Source: Firmicutes bacterium UBA2116 (lineage in GTDB: Bacteria > Bacillota > Clostridia > Tissierellales > Sedimentibacteraceae). Taken from it: a DNA stretch of 64,000 nt. Of the stretch, positions 25,072 through 33,671 are shown piece after piece (positions within the stretch are counted from its first letter, which is position 1; every line of letters starts with the position of its first letter). The stretch is taken from the NCBI GenBank assembly GCA_002331025.1, contig DCYG01000020.1, positions 1 to 64,000 on the forward strand. The letters are read 5' to 3'. The translations under genes were made by a program, and so were the position numbers. The notes under the pieces were generated by a model, which was given only the letters and a program-made list of their open reading frames with translations, did not search any database and was not told the origin of the DNA.

Positions 25072-26498
25072 TTAACAACTCTCACTTGATTGTATTTGTT
25101 TACTCCATTAACGTTTATGCTGTTTTCAAGCATTACTTTAACGTAATCAACTGTTTCCTGCTGAATTATTTCGCCGGGACAAACCAAAGGAATTCCCGGA
25201 GGATATGGAATAATAAATTCAGCGGCTGTTCTGCCGATTGCTTCATCCATATCAATCAATTCATTTACGGCATAAAATGCCTTTCTCATTTTTCTTTCGT
25301 GCTGCAGTTGAGGAAATGCCTCTATTTGGATTATTTCTCTCTTTTCCTTGCTTTGACTTTCCTCTAAATATATTTCTTTTACTGCATCAAATAATCTGTC
25401 TATATCTTCTATTTCATCAGTTGCTGTAATATATCCTACAGTATACTGTAAATCTGCAAATTCCATTTGAATTTTATATTTATATCTCAGAATTTCCTGA
25501 AGCTCCGTTCCTGTAATGCCAAGCTCACTCATACTTATTACCGCTCTTGTGGCATCAAAGTCGTAGCAACCTTCACTGATTATAAAATCATCTTCCAAAA
25601 CATTTATACCCATGTTTCTGAGCTCAAGAGTTCTTTTCTTGAATACCTCTATATTTCTTTTCAATCTTTCTTCTCCGTACTGGTTCATCCAGTGCACCGC
25701 ATTTTCTATAGATGCCATAAGTATATATGACGGTGAAGTTGTCTGAAGCATTCTCAGCATAGATTCAATATTTGCCATGTCAACCCTGTCAGAGCACACA
25801 TGCAATATAGAACCTTGAGTCATACAAGGAAGAGTTTTGTGTGTACTTTGTGTAACTATATCAGCTCCTGAGCTTTCAGCCGAAGGAGGCAACAAATCCT
25901 TGCAAAAATGCAGATGTGAGCCGTGCGCTTCATCAATCATAAGTATTTTGCCATACTTATGAACTATTTCTGCTGCTTTTTTCACATCAAAGCATATACC
26001 GTAAAATGTCGGATAAGTTAAAACCACCATTTTGACGTCAGGATTGTCTATTAACATTTGCTCTAATTTTTCCAAGCTGATACTGAAATTTAATCCATAT
26101 TTCTTGTTAAATTCAGGATATAAATAGTATAACTTTAAATCTCCTAATATACAAGCATTATAAACGGATTTGTGACAGTCTCTCTGCACAATAATCTTAT
26201 CACCGGGGTTTGTACATGCCATTATAGCCGATATAATTCCGCAAGATGTTCCGTTAACGACCATATAAGATCTTTTAGCGCCATATGATTTTGATATATA
26301 GTTCATGGCATCCTTTAAAAATCCTGTTGGGAAATGTAAATTGTCTGTACCTAAAGTTTCAGTAATGTCATAAAAATTCAGATTATTACCTATTTCATCT
26401 AAAATTCCAAGTTTACCTTTATGACCAGGCATGTGAAAATTTGTATCTACTTCGCTTCGATACTGTTTAATCCCCGAAATAATATTCAGTTTATCCAT
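25068..26498 (-). CDS. PLP-dependent Orn/Lys/Arg decarboxylase-family protein (YaaO-like)
   Basis: A 476-residue fold-type I PLP enzyme. It opens with the family pattern FHMPGHKGK, has the GTSCGIISA phosphate-binding loop, the DEAHGSHLHF motif and the PLP lysine in STHKTLPCMTQGS (about residue 220). The short C-terminal domain (about 380-476) ends with IPYPPGIPLVCPGE, typical of the family. It may decarboxylate arginine or lysine to a polyamine precursor; specificity cannot be read. First gene of the row with tmk, darA, holB and ricT, as yaaO is in Bacillus. Confidence 0.93.
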   Translation of the reverse strand: MDKLNIISGIKQYRSEVDTNFHMPGHKGKLGILDEIGNNLNFYDITETLGTDNLHFPTGFLKDAMNYISKSYGAKRSYMVVNGTSCGIISAIMACTNPGDKIIVQRDCHKSVYNACILGDLKLYYLYPEFNKKYGLNFSISLEKLEQMLIDNPDVKMVVLTYPTFYGICFDVKKAAEIVHKYGKILMIDEAHGSHLHFCKDLLPPSAESSGADIVTQSTHKTLPCMTQGSILHVCSDRVDMANIESMLRMLQTTSPSYILMASIENAVHWMNQYGEERLKRNIEVFKKRTLELRNMGINVLEDDFIISEGCYDFDATRAVISMSELGITGTELQEILRYKYKIQMEFADLQYTVGYITATDEIEDIDRLFDAVKEIYLEESQSKEKREIIQIEAFPQLQHERKMRKAFYAVNELIDMDEAIGRTAAEFIIPYPPGIPLVCPGEIIQQETVDYVKVMLENSINVNGVNKYNQVRVVK

Positions 26499-26573
26499 TG
26501 TTTATCTCCCGTTAAAACTAAATAAATTGTTAAATTTATTGTTGTATATTGGGATTAGTGCTCATCTCCTTTT

Positions 26574-26723
26574 TTATAATTTACTGCTTTTTGCAGTTAT
26601 TTTTCTGCTGTTTCTTTTTCTTGAAATGCTCTTTGTTGTGTGCACAGTTTCTATGATTAAAACAATCATTATAGAAAATACCGTGGCTGCAATTGAAAAA
26701 AGAACGATATATTCTAACCACAT
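26574..26723 (-). CDS. Small membrane peptide (49 aa) near bofA
   Basis: A 49-codon frame from ATG 26723, preceded by AGAGGTG with 6 bases of spacing. The peptide has one membrane helix (LEYIVLFSIAATVFSIMIVL) and a basic C-terminal tail (SRKRNSRKITAKSSK). It lies between bofA and the decarboxylase on the same strand, in the place where Bacillus carries other small sporulation genes. No family recognised. A + strand frame over the same region has a poorer composition and no ribosome site. Confidence 0.6.
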   Translation of the reverse strand: MWLEYIVLFSIAATVFSIMIVLIIETVHTTKSISRKRNSRKITAKSSKL

Positions 26724-26821
26724 ATTATCACCTCTTTAATAACATTAAAGCAATTAACACTATTATATTACAGTAATAAAATGTTGTCCAATAAAAAATT
26801 TTACAGCAAAACTATTATATA

Positions 26822-27088
26822 CTATAAAAAAATTTTTATTATTAATATAGCAACAAAACCGGGTATTCCTAAAATACCTAGAATTAAAGCCGTTATTTCG
26901 TTCACTGCAATGTGCAATCCAAAATATTGTCCAAAATAATTGAAAATAATTAAAAAAACTGCTCCCAATATAGAATTCAATACCATTTTACCTAAAAACT
27001 TCAGCGGTTTCACAAAAATCCAGGAAACCATAAATACCAACATTATTCCTGCGGAATAAGCTAATACTATACCTATATCTGCTCCCAC
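26822..27088 (-). CDS. bofA: BofA-family pro-sigma-K processing inhibitor
   Basis: A protein of 88 residues, matching the 87 of Bacillus BofA, with two membrane helices and the conserved end (HIAVNEITALILGILGIPGF then VAILIIKIFL). BofA holds the SpoIVFA-SpoIVFB protease complex inactive in the mother cell; both partners are encoded at 45.3-46.5 kb. I choose the GTG at 27088, 6 bases after a G7 run that can pair with the 16S tail; an ATG at 27103 and a longer frame from 27148 are alternatives. Confidence 0.9.
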   Translation of the reverse strand: MGADIGIVLAYSAGIMLVFMVSWIFVKPLKFLGKMVLNSILGAVFLIIFNYFGQYFGLHIAVNEITALILGILGIPGFVAILIIKIFL

Positions 27089-27219
27089 TTCAGACCCCCC
27101 CATTATACCTTTTTTTAATATTATGAAGTTGTCCCTGTTTTTATGCAAGATGATAACATTTCATACATTACATTACTATTAAGATATTGTCAATAAAAAA
27201 TTTAAAAATCCTATCCCTT

Positions 27220-27792
27220 TCAGCTATAATTTGTTTCATCATCATTATTTTCATCAGGTACACCCTTTGTAACATCATCTTCATCAGATTTTCTTGATAA
27301 TTTAAGCTTATACTTTATAGAGTCTGGAATATTCATATATTTGTTTATCAACAATGCTATAACTATCCCTACGGACGTATCCAATATTCTGTTAATCGTA
27401 TACAAAAGATACCCTTCTACATGATTAGCTGATGTTAATAAAACCAAATAGACAACACAGCATATTACGACAGAGTTTTTCAACCCTAATGATACGCATA
27501 TCTCAATTAGAATTATAACTCCTATAGGTATGATAAAAATTAATATGTTTTCATAGCCGAAGGTGCTTATAAGAAAAAGTACAAAAGCACCTGCTATACC
27601 CCCTATTATTGTACCTATTATTCTTTCGGTACCTTTTCTGAATGAATCCACTATAGTATTTTGCATGCAAATAACCGCAGCAATACATGCCATAAGAGCA
27701 TTTTCTCTGTCCAGAAGTTCAAATAGTAATAAGCAAAGGAATACTGATGTTGATGTTTTTATATTTCGCATTCCTATCCTTGGAAAATTCAT
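27220..27792 (-). CDS. FUSC / aromatic-acid-exporter-like membrane protein
   Basis: A 190-residue membrane protein with about six helices in the first 155 residues, of the ArAE_1/FUSC type (IGMRNIKTSTSVFLCLLLFE, FRKGTERIIGTIIGGIAGA, NRILDTSVGIVIALLINKY). Larger relatives export aromatic acids; this short form has only the membrane half plus a charged tail. ATG 27792 is used since CGGAGG lies 6 bases upstream, which makes the seven residues before it non-coding. Confidence 0.85.
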   Translation of the reverse strand: MNFPRIGMRNIKTSTSVFLCLLLFELLDRENALMACIAAVICMQNTIVDSFRKGTERIIGTIIGGIAGAFVLFLISTFGYENILIFIIPIGVIILIEICVSLGLKNSVVICCVVYLVLLTSANHVEGYLLYTINRILDTSVGIVIALLINKYMNIPDSIKYKLKLSRKSDEDDVTKGVPDENNDDETNYS

Positions 27793-27906
27793 AAATATCC
27801 TCCGAATAAGCAATTAATCAATACAATATAACATATATGCTTTAATGTTATCAAATAATATATTAAAATACAATCAATACGTTACATAAACGTTATATAA
27901 AAATAT

Positions 27907-27935
27907 TTTACTTAAATTATTAAATGTATTATAAT
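27907..27935 (+). promoter_or_regulatory. Promoter of the CofE-like gene
   Basis: TTTACT (27907-27912) and TATAAT (27930-27935), 17 bases apart, 43 bases upstream of the ATG at 27978; AAGGAG lies just before that ATG. Confidence 0.65.
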
Positions 27936-27977
27936 ATATAAGGAAAAATTAATAAATAATTATTTAAGGAGAAAAAG

Positions 27978-29168
27978 ATGGATAGAATGGTCGGAACTGT
28001 TGTCAGAGGTATAAGGGCTCCTATTGTAAAAACTGGTGATAATATAGCTCAAATAGCCGTTGATTCAGTATTAAAAGCTTCGAAGCTTGATGGCTTTTCT
28101 TTGAAGGATAGGGATATATTGGCAATAACCGAATCCGTAGTAGCCAGAAGCCAGGGCAACTATGCCGGAATCGATGATATTGCTTATGATGTAAAAAATA
28201 AATTTAATTGCGATACAATTGGTTTGATATTTCCAATACTCAGCAGAAACAGATTTGCCATATGCTTAAAAGGTATTGCCAAATCATTTAAAAAAGTTTA
28301 TTTGCAATTTAGTTATCCTTCAGATGAGGTTGGTAATTCTTTTGTAACTTATGATGCACTTGATACTGCGGATATTAACCCGTGGACTGATATACTTACG
28401 GAAAAAGAATTCAGAAATCATTTTGAAAACACAAATCATATATTTACAGGAATAGATTATATAAAATATTACTCCGATATAATAAAAGAAAGTGGTGCTG
28501 AAGCAGAGGTTATTTTGGCAAATAACCCTGTAAGCATATTAAAATATACCGACTCTGTCTTAGTTTGCGATATTCATACAAGACAAAGAAGTAAGAGATT
28601 ACTTAAAAATGCCGGAGCAAAGGTTGTTTATGGATTAGATGATATTTTATCTTCATCGGTAAACGGAAGCGGTTATAACGAAGAGTACGGGTTATTAGGA
28701 TCAAACAAGGCAACGGAGGATTCAGTTAAGCTGTTCCCGAGAGATTGCAAAAGCTTAGTAGATAAAATACAAAAAATACTTCTCGATGAAACAGGTAAAG
28801 ACATAGAAGTTATGGTTTACGGTGACGGAGCATTTAAAGACCCTGTGGGTAAAATTTGGGAGCTTGCAGATCCTGTTGTTTCACCGGGATACACAGAAGG
28901 TTTATCCGGCACACCGAATGAGCTTAAATTGAAATATCTTGCGGACAATCAGTTTAAGGACTTGTCAGGAGACGAATTAAAGGCAGCAATCACTAAATCT
29001 ATTGAAAACAAAGACGATAATTTAAAAAGCAGTATGGAAGCTCAGGGAACAACACCAAGAAGATTAACCGATTTAATCGGTTCTCTGTGTGATTTAACGT
29101 CAGGAAGCGGCGACAAAGGAACTCCGATTATTTATATACAAGGATACTTTGATAATTATTCTGTTTAA
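27978..29168 (+). CDS. Coenzyme F420-0:L-glutamate ligase-like protein
   Basis: A 396-residue protein with the CofE/FbiB ligase-type domain at the N-terminus (VVRGIRAPIVKTGDNIAQIA, LKDRDILAITESVVARSQGN) and a GDGAFKDPVGKIWELADPV motif later, as in the clostridial branch of the family. True CofE adds glutamate to coenzyme F420 in archaea and actinobacteria. No other F420 gene is visible here and Clostridia are not known to make F420 in general, so the substrate is probably different. AAGGAG precedes the ATG. It is monocistronic with its own promoter and terminator. Confidence 0.85.
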   Translation: MDRMVGTVVRGIRAPIVKTGDNIAQIAVDSVLKASKLDGFSLKDRDILAITESVVARSQGNYAGIDDIAYDVKNKFNCDTIGLIFPILSRNRFAICLKGIAKSFKKVYLQFSYPSDEVGNSFVTYDALDTADINPWTDILTEKEFRNHFENTNHIFTGIDYIKYYSDIIKESGAEAEVILANNPVSILKYTDSVLVCDIHTRQRSKRLLKNAGAKVVYGLDDILSSSVNGSGYNEEYGLLGSNKATEDSVKLFPRDCKSLVDKIQKILLDETGKDIEVMVYGDGAFKDPVGKIWELADPVVSPGYTEGLSGTPNELKLKYLADNQFKDLSGDELKAAITKSIENKDDNLKSSMEAQGTTPRRLTDLIGSLCDLTSGSGDKGTPIIYIQGYFDNYSV

Positions 29169-29179
29169 AAAAATTAAAC

Positions 29180-29225
29180 GGGACAGTTTTTTTCATTGTG
29201 TTTGTTCAACGAAAAGAACTGTCCC
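29180..29225. terminator. Bidirectional terminator between the CofE-like gene and pncB
   Basis: GGGACAGTT (29180-29188) pairs with AACTGTCCC (29217-29225), with further T/A pairing inside. TTTT follows on the + strand; a run of A on the left gives Ts on the minus strand, so it can serve both convergent genes. The GGGACAGTT arms resemble the GGGGACGG repeat motif at 14.1 kb. Confidence 0.75.
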
Positions 29226-29231
29226 TTTTGT

Positions 29232-30695
29232 TTACTTTAGATCCTTAAAGCTATACTGATTTATTAAATTCTGTTTGCAATTCCAAAGTTCTGCGGAAAG
29301 ATCCACATAATAGCTGTGAGGATTAATAAATCTTTTTACCTCACCCCATAAATTATCGACTTGATTTTTGCAATATTTTTTAATCTCATGGATGTTTCTG
29401 CTTTCATACACACATTCTCCGTTTATAAAAATAGGAACTTGTAGATTTTTTACATAAAAGTTAGTTACCCTCTTCTTTTTCCATACATGTATTTCATCAA
29501 AAATTGTATATGGCTTAGAATCGTCAATCGTTTCATGGGATAATGTTATAACATCCGCTATCGGATTATTTGTATCTCTGTCATATAAGCGCCATGCTTT
29601 TTTATATCCGGGGTTGGTAATTTTTTCTTCGTTTTCTGATATTTTAATTTTCGGAATTATTTCTCCGCCTCTTTCAACAGCTACAAGCTTGTATACACAC
29701 CCAAATACCGGCTCTGATTTAGCGGTTATCAACCTTTCTCCCACACCAAATGAATCTATTTTAGCACCTTGATCCAATAAATCTGTAATAATGAATTCGT
29801 CTAAGCTGTTTGAAGCCACAATATTACAATCCTTCAAACCTGCATCATCAAGCATTCGTCTGCATTTTTTACTTAGATATGCTATATCACCGCTATCTAA
29901 TCTAACACCCTTTAACCTTTTCCCCATCGGTTCAAGAACTTCTTTTGATACCTTAATAGCATTCGGGATACCGCTTTTTATTACATTGTACGTATCAATC
30001 AATAATGTACAGCTATCAGGGTAATTCTCAGCATAAACCTTGAATGCCTCGTATTCACTTTCAAACATTTGTACCCATGAATGTGCCATAGTACCGAGAG
30101 CCGGTACTTCAAATACTTCATCGGCAAGAGTGGTTGCAGTACCCACAACTCCTCCTATATATGCCGCTCTTGCTCCATATATGGCCCCATCATATCCCTG
30201 ACTTCTCCTTGCGCCAAATTCCATGATAGGTTTTCCTTTTGCAGCTCTGACGATTCGATTTGCTTTAGTAGCTATCAGGCTTTGATGATTTATAGTTAAC
30301 AGAAGCATTGTTTCAATAAGCTGTGCATCGATTGTTTTCGCTCTTACTGTTAATAACGGCTCACCCGGAAATACCGGAGTACCTTCAGGTATGGCATATA
30401 TATCGCCTGAAAATTTAAAATCTTTTAAATATTCAAGAAATTCATCCTTAAATAAATTTTTGCTTCTTAAATATTCAATATCATCATCCGTGAATTTTAA
30501 TTCTTTAATATATTGAATAACCTGAGCTAATCCTGCAACTATTGAAAATCCTGCTCCGTCAGGATTCTTTCTGAAAAACATATCAAAATAAACAATATCA
30601 TCCTTCATACCGTTGGCAAAGTATCCGTTAGCCATGGTAAGCTCATAGAAATCCATCAGCATTGATAGCTTTCTGTCACCTAAATTATTATACAT
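29232..30695 (-). CDS. pncB: Nicotinate phosphoribosyltransferase
   Basis: A 487-residue enzyme that joins nicotinate to PRPP to give nicotinate mononucleotide in NAD salvage. Recognisable parts: the start KLSMLMDFYELTMANGYF, EFGARRSQGYDGAIYGARAA, the phosphoribosyl-binding RLDSGDIAYLSKKCR stretch and SFGVGERLIT. It is full length for the Firmicute type. It lies 12 bases downstream of the nicotinamidase-like gene, which makes its substrate. Confidence 0.96.
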   Translation of the reverse strand: MYNNLGDRKLSMLMDFYELTMANGYFANGMKDDIVYFDMFFRKNPDGAGFSIVAGLAQVIQYIKELKFTDDDIEYLRSKNLFKDEFLEYLKDFKFSGDIYAIPEGTPVFPGEPLLTVRAKTIDAQLIETMLLLTINHQSLIATKANRIVRAAKGKPIMEFGARRSQGYDGAIYGARAAYIGGVVGTATTLADEVFEVPALGTMAHSWVQMFESEYEAFKVYAENYPDSCTLLIDTYNVIKSGIPNAIKVSKEVLEPMGKRLKGVRLDSGDIAYLSKKCRRMLDDAGLKDCNIVASNSLDEFIITDLLDQGAKIDSFGVGERLITAKSEPVFGCVYKLVAVERGGEIIPKIKISENEEKITNPGYKKAWRLYDRDTNNPIADVITLSHETIDDSKPYTIFDEIHVWKKKRVTNFYVKNLQVPIFINGECVYESRNIHEIKKYCKNQVDNLWGEVKRFINPHSYYVDLSAELWNCKQNLINQYSFKDLK

Positions 30696-30707
30696 TTATG
30701 TCTCCTG

Positions 30708-31346
30708 CTATTTAATATTTTCCACAACTTCAATACCGTTTATATGCATGTTATACAATGCAAACAGATTCATCAGCTCTCCGTCATGACTTCCACCATC
30801 ATAAGTTTCAACTGAATTTATAGGCACTATAACTCTTTTGTTTTTATTATTTTCATTAAAATACGCTTTTAAACTTAATGCAAACTGCATAACACAAATA
30901 TCGGTCACACAGCCTGTAATTATGTAGTTATCAATTTCACCTTCATTTTTTTTGAGCCATTTCTGAAATTCATCGCTGACAAACCCATTAGTACTGTTTT
31001 TGTTTATATAAACAGTTCCAAATTCCTCTGAATATTCGGTTATTAATTCAGGTATTAGCTCCGCTTCTTCTGTTCCGATAACGCAGTGCTTAGGATAACT
31101 TCTAAATTCCTGAGCATCCTCTTCATGAGCATCTAAAAAAAATACCTTTTTATACCCATGAAGCTTCTCATTTAGTTCAGAAATATTATTTACTATAGAT
31201 GCAACTCTTGGAGAAGACATTATACCGGAATGTACAAAACCGACAATCATGTCAACTACGAACAAAGAAGTTCTGTCTTTATTCAAGGAATGCAATTCTA
31301 TTGTTTTTCCCCTGATTTCCTTTTCCATAGCTTCTAAAGCTTTCAT
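30708..31346 (-). CDS. pncA: Nicotinamidase-like isochorismatase-fold hydrolase
   Basis: A 212-residue cysteine hydrolase of the isochorismatase fold. The catalytic triad is visible: D32 (FVVDM), K116 (VYINKNS) and C151 (TGCVTDICVMQF). With pncB directly downstream, nicotinamide to nicotinate is the likely reaction. The metal-site residues of PncA are around LDAHEEDAQEF (72-81), where DAHEED replaces the usual D-W-H. Start at ATG 31346. The name pncA is given mainly from context. Confidence 0.85.
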   Translation of the reverse strand: MKALEAMEKEIRGKTIELHSLNKDRTSLFVVDMIVGFVHSGIMSSPRVASIVNNISELNEKLHGYKKVFFLDAHEEDAQEFRSYPKHCVIGTEEAELIPELITEYSEEFGTVYINKNSTNGFVSDEFQKWLKKNEGEIDNYIITGCVTDICVMQFALSLKAYFNENNKNKRVIVPINSVETYDGGSHDGELMNLFALYNMHINGIEVVENIK

Positions 31347-31462
31347 TTTTAACCCTCATACTTATTTTTTGATTGTGTCACTCCCATTATAGTGTCATTT
31401 ATATTATTTGTCAAAATTAATATAAAAATCACATACTTTACCTTTTGCATTAAAAAAAAGAG

Positions 31463-31522
31463 GAGATCTTTCTCTAACGCTCCAAAATGACACATATCAT
31501 TCCGGACCCAGTGAAAGATCTC
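31463..31522 (-). terminator. Long hairpin, probable Rnf-operon terminator, repeat family 2
   Basis: GAGATCTTTC (31463-31472) pairs perfectly with GAAAGATCTC (31513-31522), and inner ATGACA/TCAT parts also pair. On the minus strand eight Ts follow (31459-31452), so it can end transcription of rnfB. TGTCATTTTGGAGCG and GATCTC are shared with the palindrome at 45132-45208, marking it as a dispersed element. Confidence 0.7.
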
Positions 31523-31529
31523 ACATATG

Positions 31530-31635
31530 CACTTACAGTATAAGCGACCGACGCCAAATCGGAGATTTGGGTCGTCTGCTTTCACTTCCAGCATAAGCGA
31601 CCGACACCAAATCGGAGATTTGGGTCGTCTGCTTA
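31530..31635 (+). repeat. Dispersed repeat family 1, tandem pair
   Basis: Two units of about 53 bases, 31530-31581 and 31582-31635, differ at only a few positions. Each reads CACTTnCAGnATAAGCGACC, then GACnCCAAATCGGAGATTTG, then GGTCGTCTGCTT. The arms CCAAATC/GATTTGG form a small hairpin. They fill the 310-base gap between rnfB and the nicotinamidase-like gene, together with the hairpin at 31463; no gene is seen there. Confidence 0.9.
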
Positions 31636-31656
31636 ATTTGTTAAGCCAAGTTCTCT

Positions 31657-32463
31657 TTAATTGCTTTCTATTACTGTTAAGTCGCCTCTGATTGATTTTG
31701 TAGGACATTTCTGTACACATACCATACAGTGTGTACATTTATCATAATCAACCTTAGCTAAATTATCCTTAACATGAATTGCATCAAATTCACAATTCTT
31801 TTCGCATATTTTACATCCGATACATCCAACTGTACAAACATCCTTAACGGCTTTTCCAAAATCTTTGTTGTTGCATGCTACGATAACATTGTTTTTATAT
31901 GGCACCCAAGTAATTACAGCCTTTGGACACTCTTCTAAACATTTACCGCATGATGTACATTTTTCTTTATCTATGATAGCTAAGCCGTCAACTATTTCAA
32001 TAGCATCAAAATCGCACACAACCTTACAGTTTCCATAACCTAAGCAACCTTTGTCACATGATTTATCTCCGCCTTGAATTGCTGCCGCCGCTTTACAATC
32101 CTTAACACCTTCATACTCAAATTTCTTTTTTGCCACACTGTCACAGCCCTGACATATTACGTGAGCAACTTTTTTATCTGTTTCACCTGCCGTTGTACCC
32201 ATTATTGCTGCAATTTGTTCGTGCTTTTCCTTATTTGCAACAGGACATGCATTGGCAGGAGCCTTTCCTTCTGCTATTGCATTTGCCAAACCATCACAGC
32301 CCGGAAAACCGCAGGCACCACAGTTAGCACCCGGAAGTATATTTCTTACTTCAATTACTTTTTGATCAACTTCTACATGAAATATCTTTGAAGCTACAGC
32401 CAGCAATGCTCCTGCTAAAACACCTAACCCGCCTAAAACTCCAACTGCTTTTATTATAACCAT
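31657..32463 (-). CDS. rnfB: Rnf complex iron-sulfur subunit RnfB
   Basis: A 268-residue subunit. After an N-terminal membrane helix (about 5-27) comes the CGACGFPGCDGLA cluster motif, then further cysteine motifs (GCLGYGNCKVVC, CTSCGKCLEECP, CTVGCIGCKICEKNC, CTHCMVCVQKCP), so several [4Fe-4S] clusters. RnfB takes electrons from ferredoxin and passes them into the membrane complex. The last gene of rnfCDGEAB, 14 bases after rnfA. Confidence 0.97.
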   Translation of the reverse strand: MVIIKAVGVLGGLGVLAGALLAVASKIFHVEVDQKVIEVRNILPGANCGACGFPGCDGLANAIAEGKAPANACPVANKEKHEQIAAIMGTTAGETDKKVAHVICQGCDSVAKKKFEYEGVKDCKAAAAIQGGDKSCDKGCLGYGNCKVVCDFDAIEIVDGLAIIDKEKCTSCGKCLEECPKAVITWVPYKNNVIVACNNKDFGKAVKDVCTVGCIGCKICEKNCEFDAIHVKDNLAKVDYDKCTHCMVCVQKCPTKSIRGDLTVIESN

Positions 32464-32477
32464 GTTCTATTTTCCTC

Positions 32478-33053
32478 CTATATTTTTAATCCTGAAAAAC
32501 CAAGGAATGCAATAGACATTAAGCCTGCAGCTACTAAAGCAATAGATGAACCCTTCAAAGCTTCCGGAACATCTGCAGTGTCAATTTTTTCTCTAACTCC
32601 GGCAAATAATACAATTGCTAACAAGAATCCTGCTGATGTTCCAACAGAATTTACCATTGCTTCAACGAAGTTATATTCCTTTGTTATGTTTAATATTACA
32701 ACTCCTAAAACAGCACAATTTGTTGTAATTAAAGGCAGAAACACACCTAAAGCTTGATAAAGTCCAGGGCTTGACTTTTTAAGAAACATTTCTACGAATT
32801 GTACCAATGCTGCAATAACTAAAATAAAAGCTATTGTTTGTAAATATTCTAATCCAAAGTTTTCTAATATTGTCTTTTGTATTATATAAGTTATAACAGC
32901 TGCTAATGTTATAACGAAAATAACTGCTATACCCATTCCTACAGATGTATCAATTTTCTTTGAAACTCCAAGGAAAGGACACACTCCTAAGAACTGCATA
33001 AATATAATATTGTTTACTATAAATGATGTTACAAATAAACTAAATAATTCCAT
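32478..33053 (-). CDS. rnfA: Rnf complex membrane subunit RnfA
   Basis: A 191-residue six-helix membrane protein. Family marks include NNIIFMQFLGVCPFLGVSKK at the start, LPLITTNCAVLGV and LVAAGLMSIAFLGFSG at the end. RnfA and RnfE form the inverted pair in the membrane that holds an Fe-S centre, through cysteines such as those in CPFLG and NCAVLG, and passes electrons across. 12 bases after rnfE. Confidence 0.97.
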   Translation of the reverse strand: MELFSLFVTSFIVNNIIFMQFLGVCPFLGVSKKIDTSVGMGIAVIFVITLAAVITYIIQKTILENFGLEYLQTIAFILVIAALVQFVEMFLKKSSPGLYQALGVFLPLITTNCAVLGVVILNITKEYNFVEAMVNSVGTSAGFLLAIVLFAGVREKIDTADVPEALKGSSIALVAAGLMSIAFLGFSGLKI

Positions 33054-33065
33054 CTCATATACCTC

Positions 33066-33662
33066 CTATGCCTTCTTTTTTCTTGTTAAGAAGTTAACAA
33101 GACCTATAAGCAATCCTAATGCTATAAACGCCCCCGGAGGCTGAACAAATATCAAAACAGGTTGATACCACTCTCCAAGAATTTGAAATCCAAAGATAGT
33201 ACCGTTACCTATCAACTCTCTTATAATACTTAATACAGTTATAGCAAATGTAAATCCTAATCCCATGCCAACTCCATCTAACACGGATGACATTAAACCG
33301 TTTTTTGATGCAAAAGATTCTGCTCTGCCAAGAATCAAACAGTTAACAACTATAAGAGGTATAAAAACTCCAAGAGCTTTATATAAATCAAAAATATACG
33401 CATGCATTAATAAATCTATAATAGTAACAAATGTTGCGATTATTATTATAAAAGCAGGTATTCTTACTTCATCAGGTATTACTTTACGCAATAAAGAAAT
33501 TACCACATTTGAACCAACCAATACGGCTGTAACTGCTAAACCCATACCTATTCCGTTAAAAGCTGATGTTGTAATAGCCAATGCCGAACACATACCCAGC
33601 AGTTGAACAAAAATAGGATTTTCTTTTAAAAAACCGTTTTTAAATACATCAAAATTATTCAT
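33066..33662 (-). CDS. rnfE: Rnf complex membrane subunit RnfE
   Basis: A 198-residue six-helix membrane protein, a relative of RnfA. It shows NPIFVQLLGMCSALAITTSA near the start and IPLIVVNCLILGRAE in the middle, the same two cysteine regions as RnfA. A GGAGG site precedes the ATG; rnfG ends 9 bases upstream. Confidence 0.97.
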   Translation of the reverse strand: MNNFDVFKNGFLKENPIFVQLLGMCSALAITTSAFNGIGMGLAVTAVLVGSNVVISLLRKVIPDEVRIPAFIIIIATFVTIIDLLMHAYIFDLYKALGVFIPLIVVNCLILGRAESFASKNGLMSSVLDGVGMGLGFTFAITVLSIIRELIGNGTIFGFQILGEWYQPVLIFVQPPGAFIALGLLIGLVNFLTRKKKA

Positions 33663-33671
33663 CGCTACCTC

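Noticed and set aside
26527..26739. 70-codon + strand hydrophobic frame near bofA
   Set aside because: The opposite-strand 49-codon frame has a good ribosome site and a cleaner protein layout; this one looks like its shadow.
31530..31635. Riboswitch or small regulatory RNA
   Set aside because: The sequence is a dispersed tandem repeat in both orientations relative to genes, at the 3' sides of unrelated genes.
31349..31738. 129-codon minus-strand frame between rnfB and the nicotinamidase-like gene
   Set aside because: It starts inside rnfB in another frame and runs through the dispersed repeats; no ribosome site.
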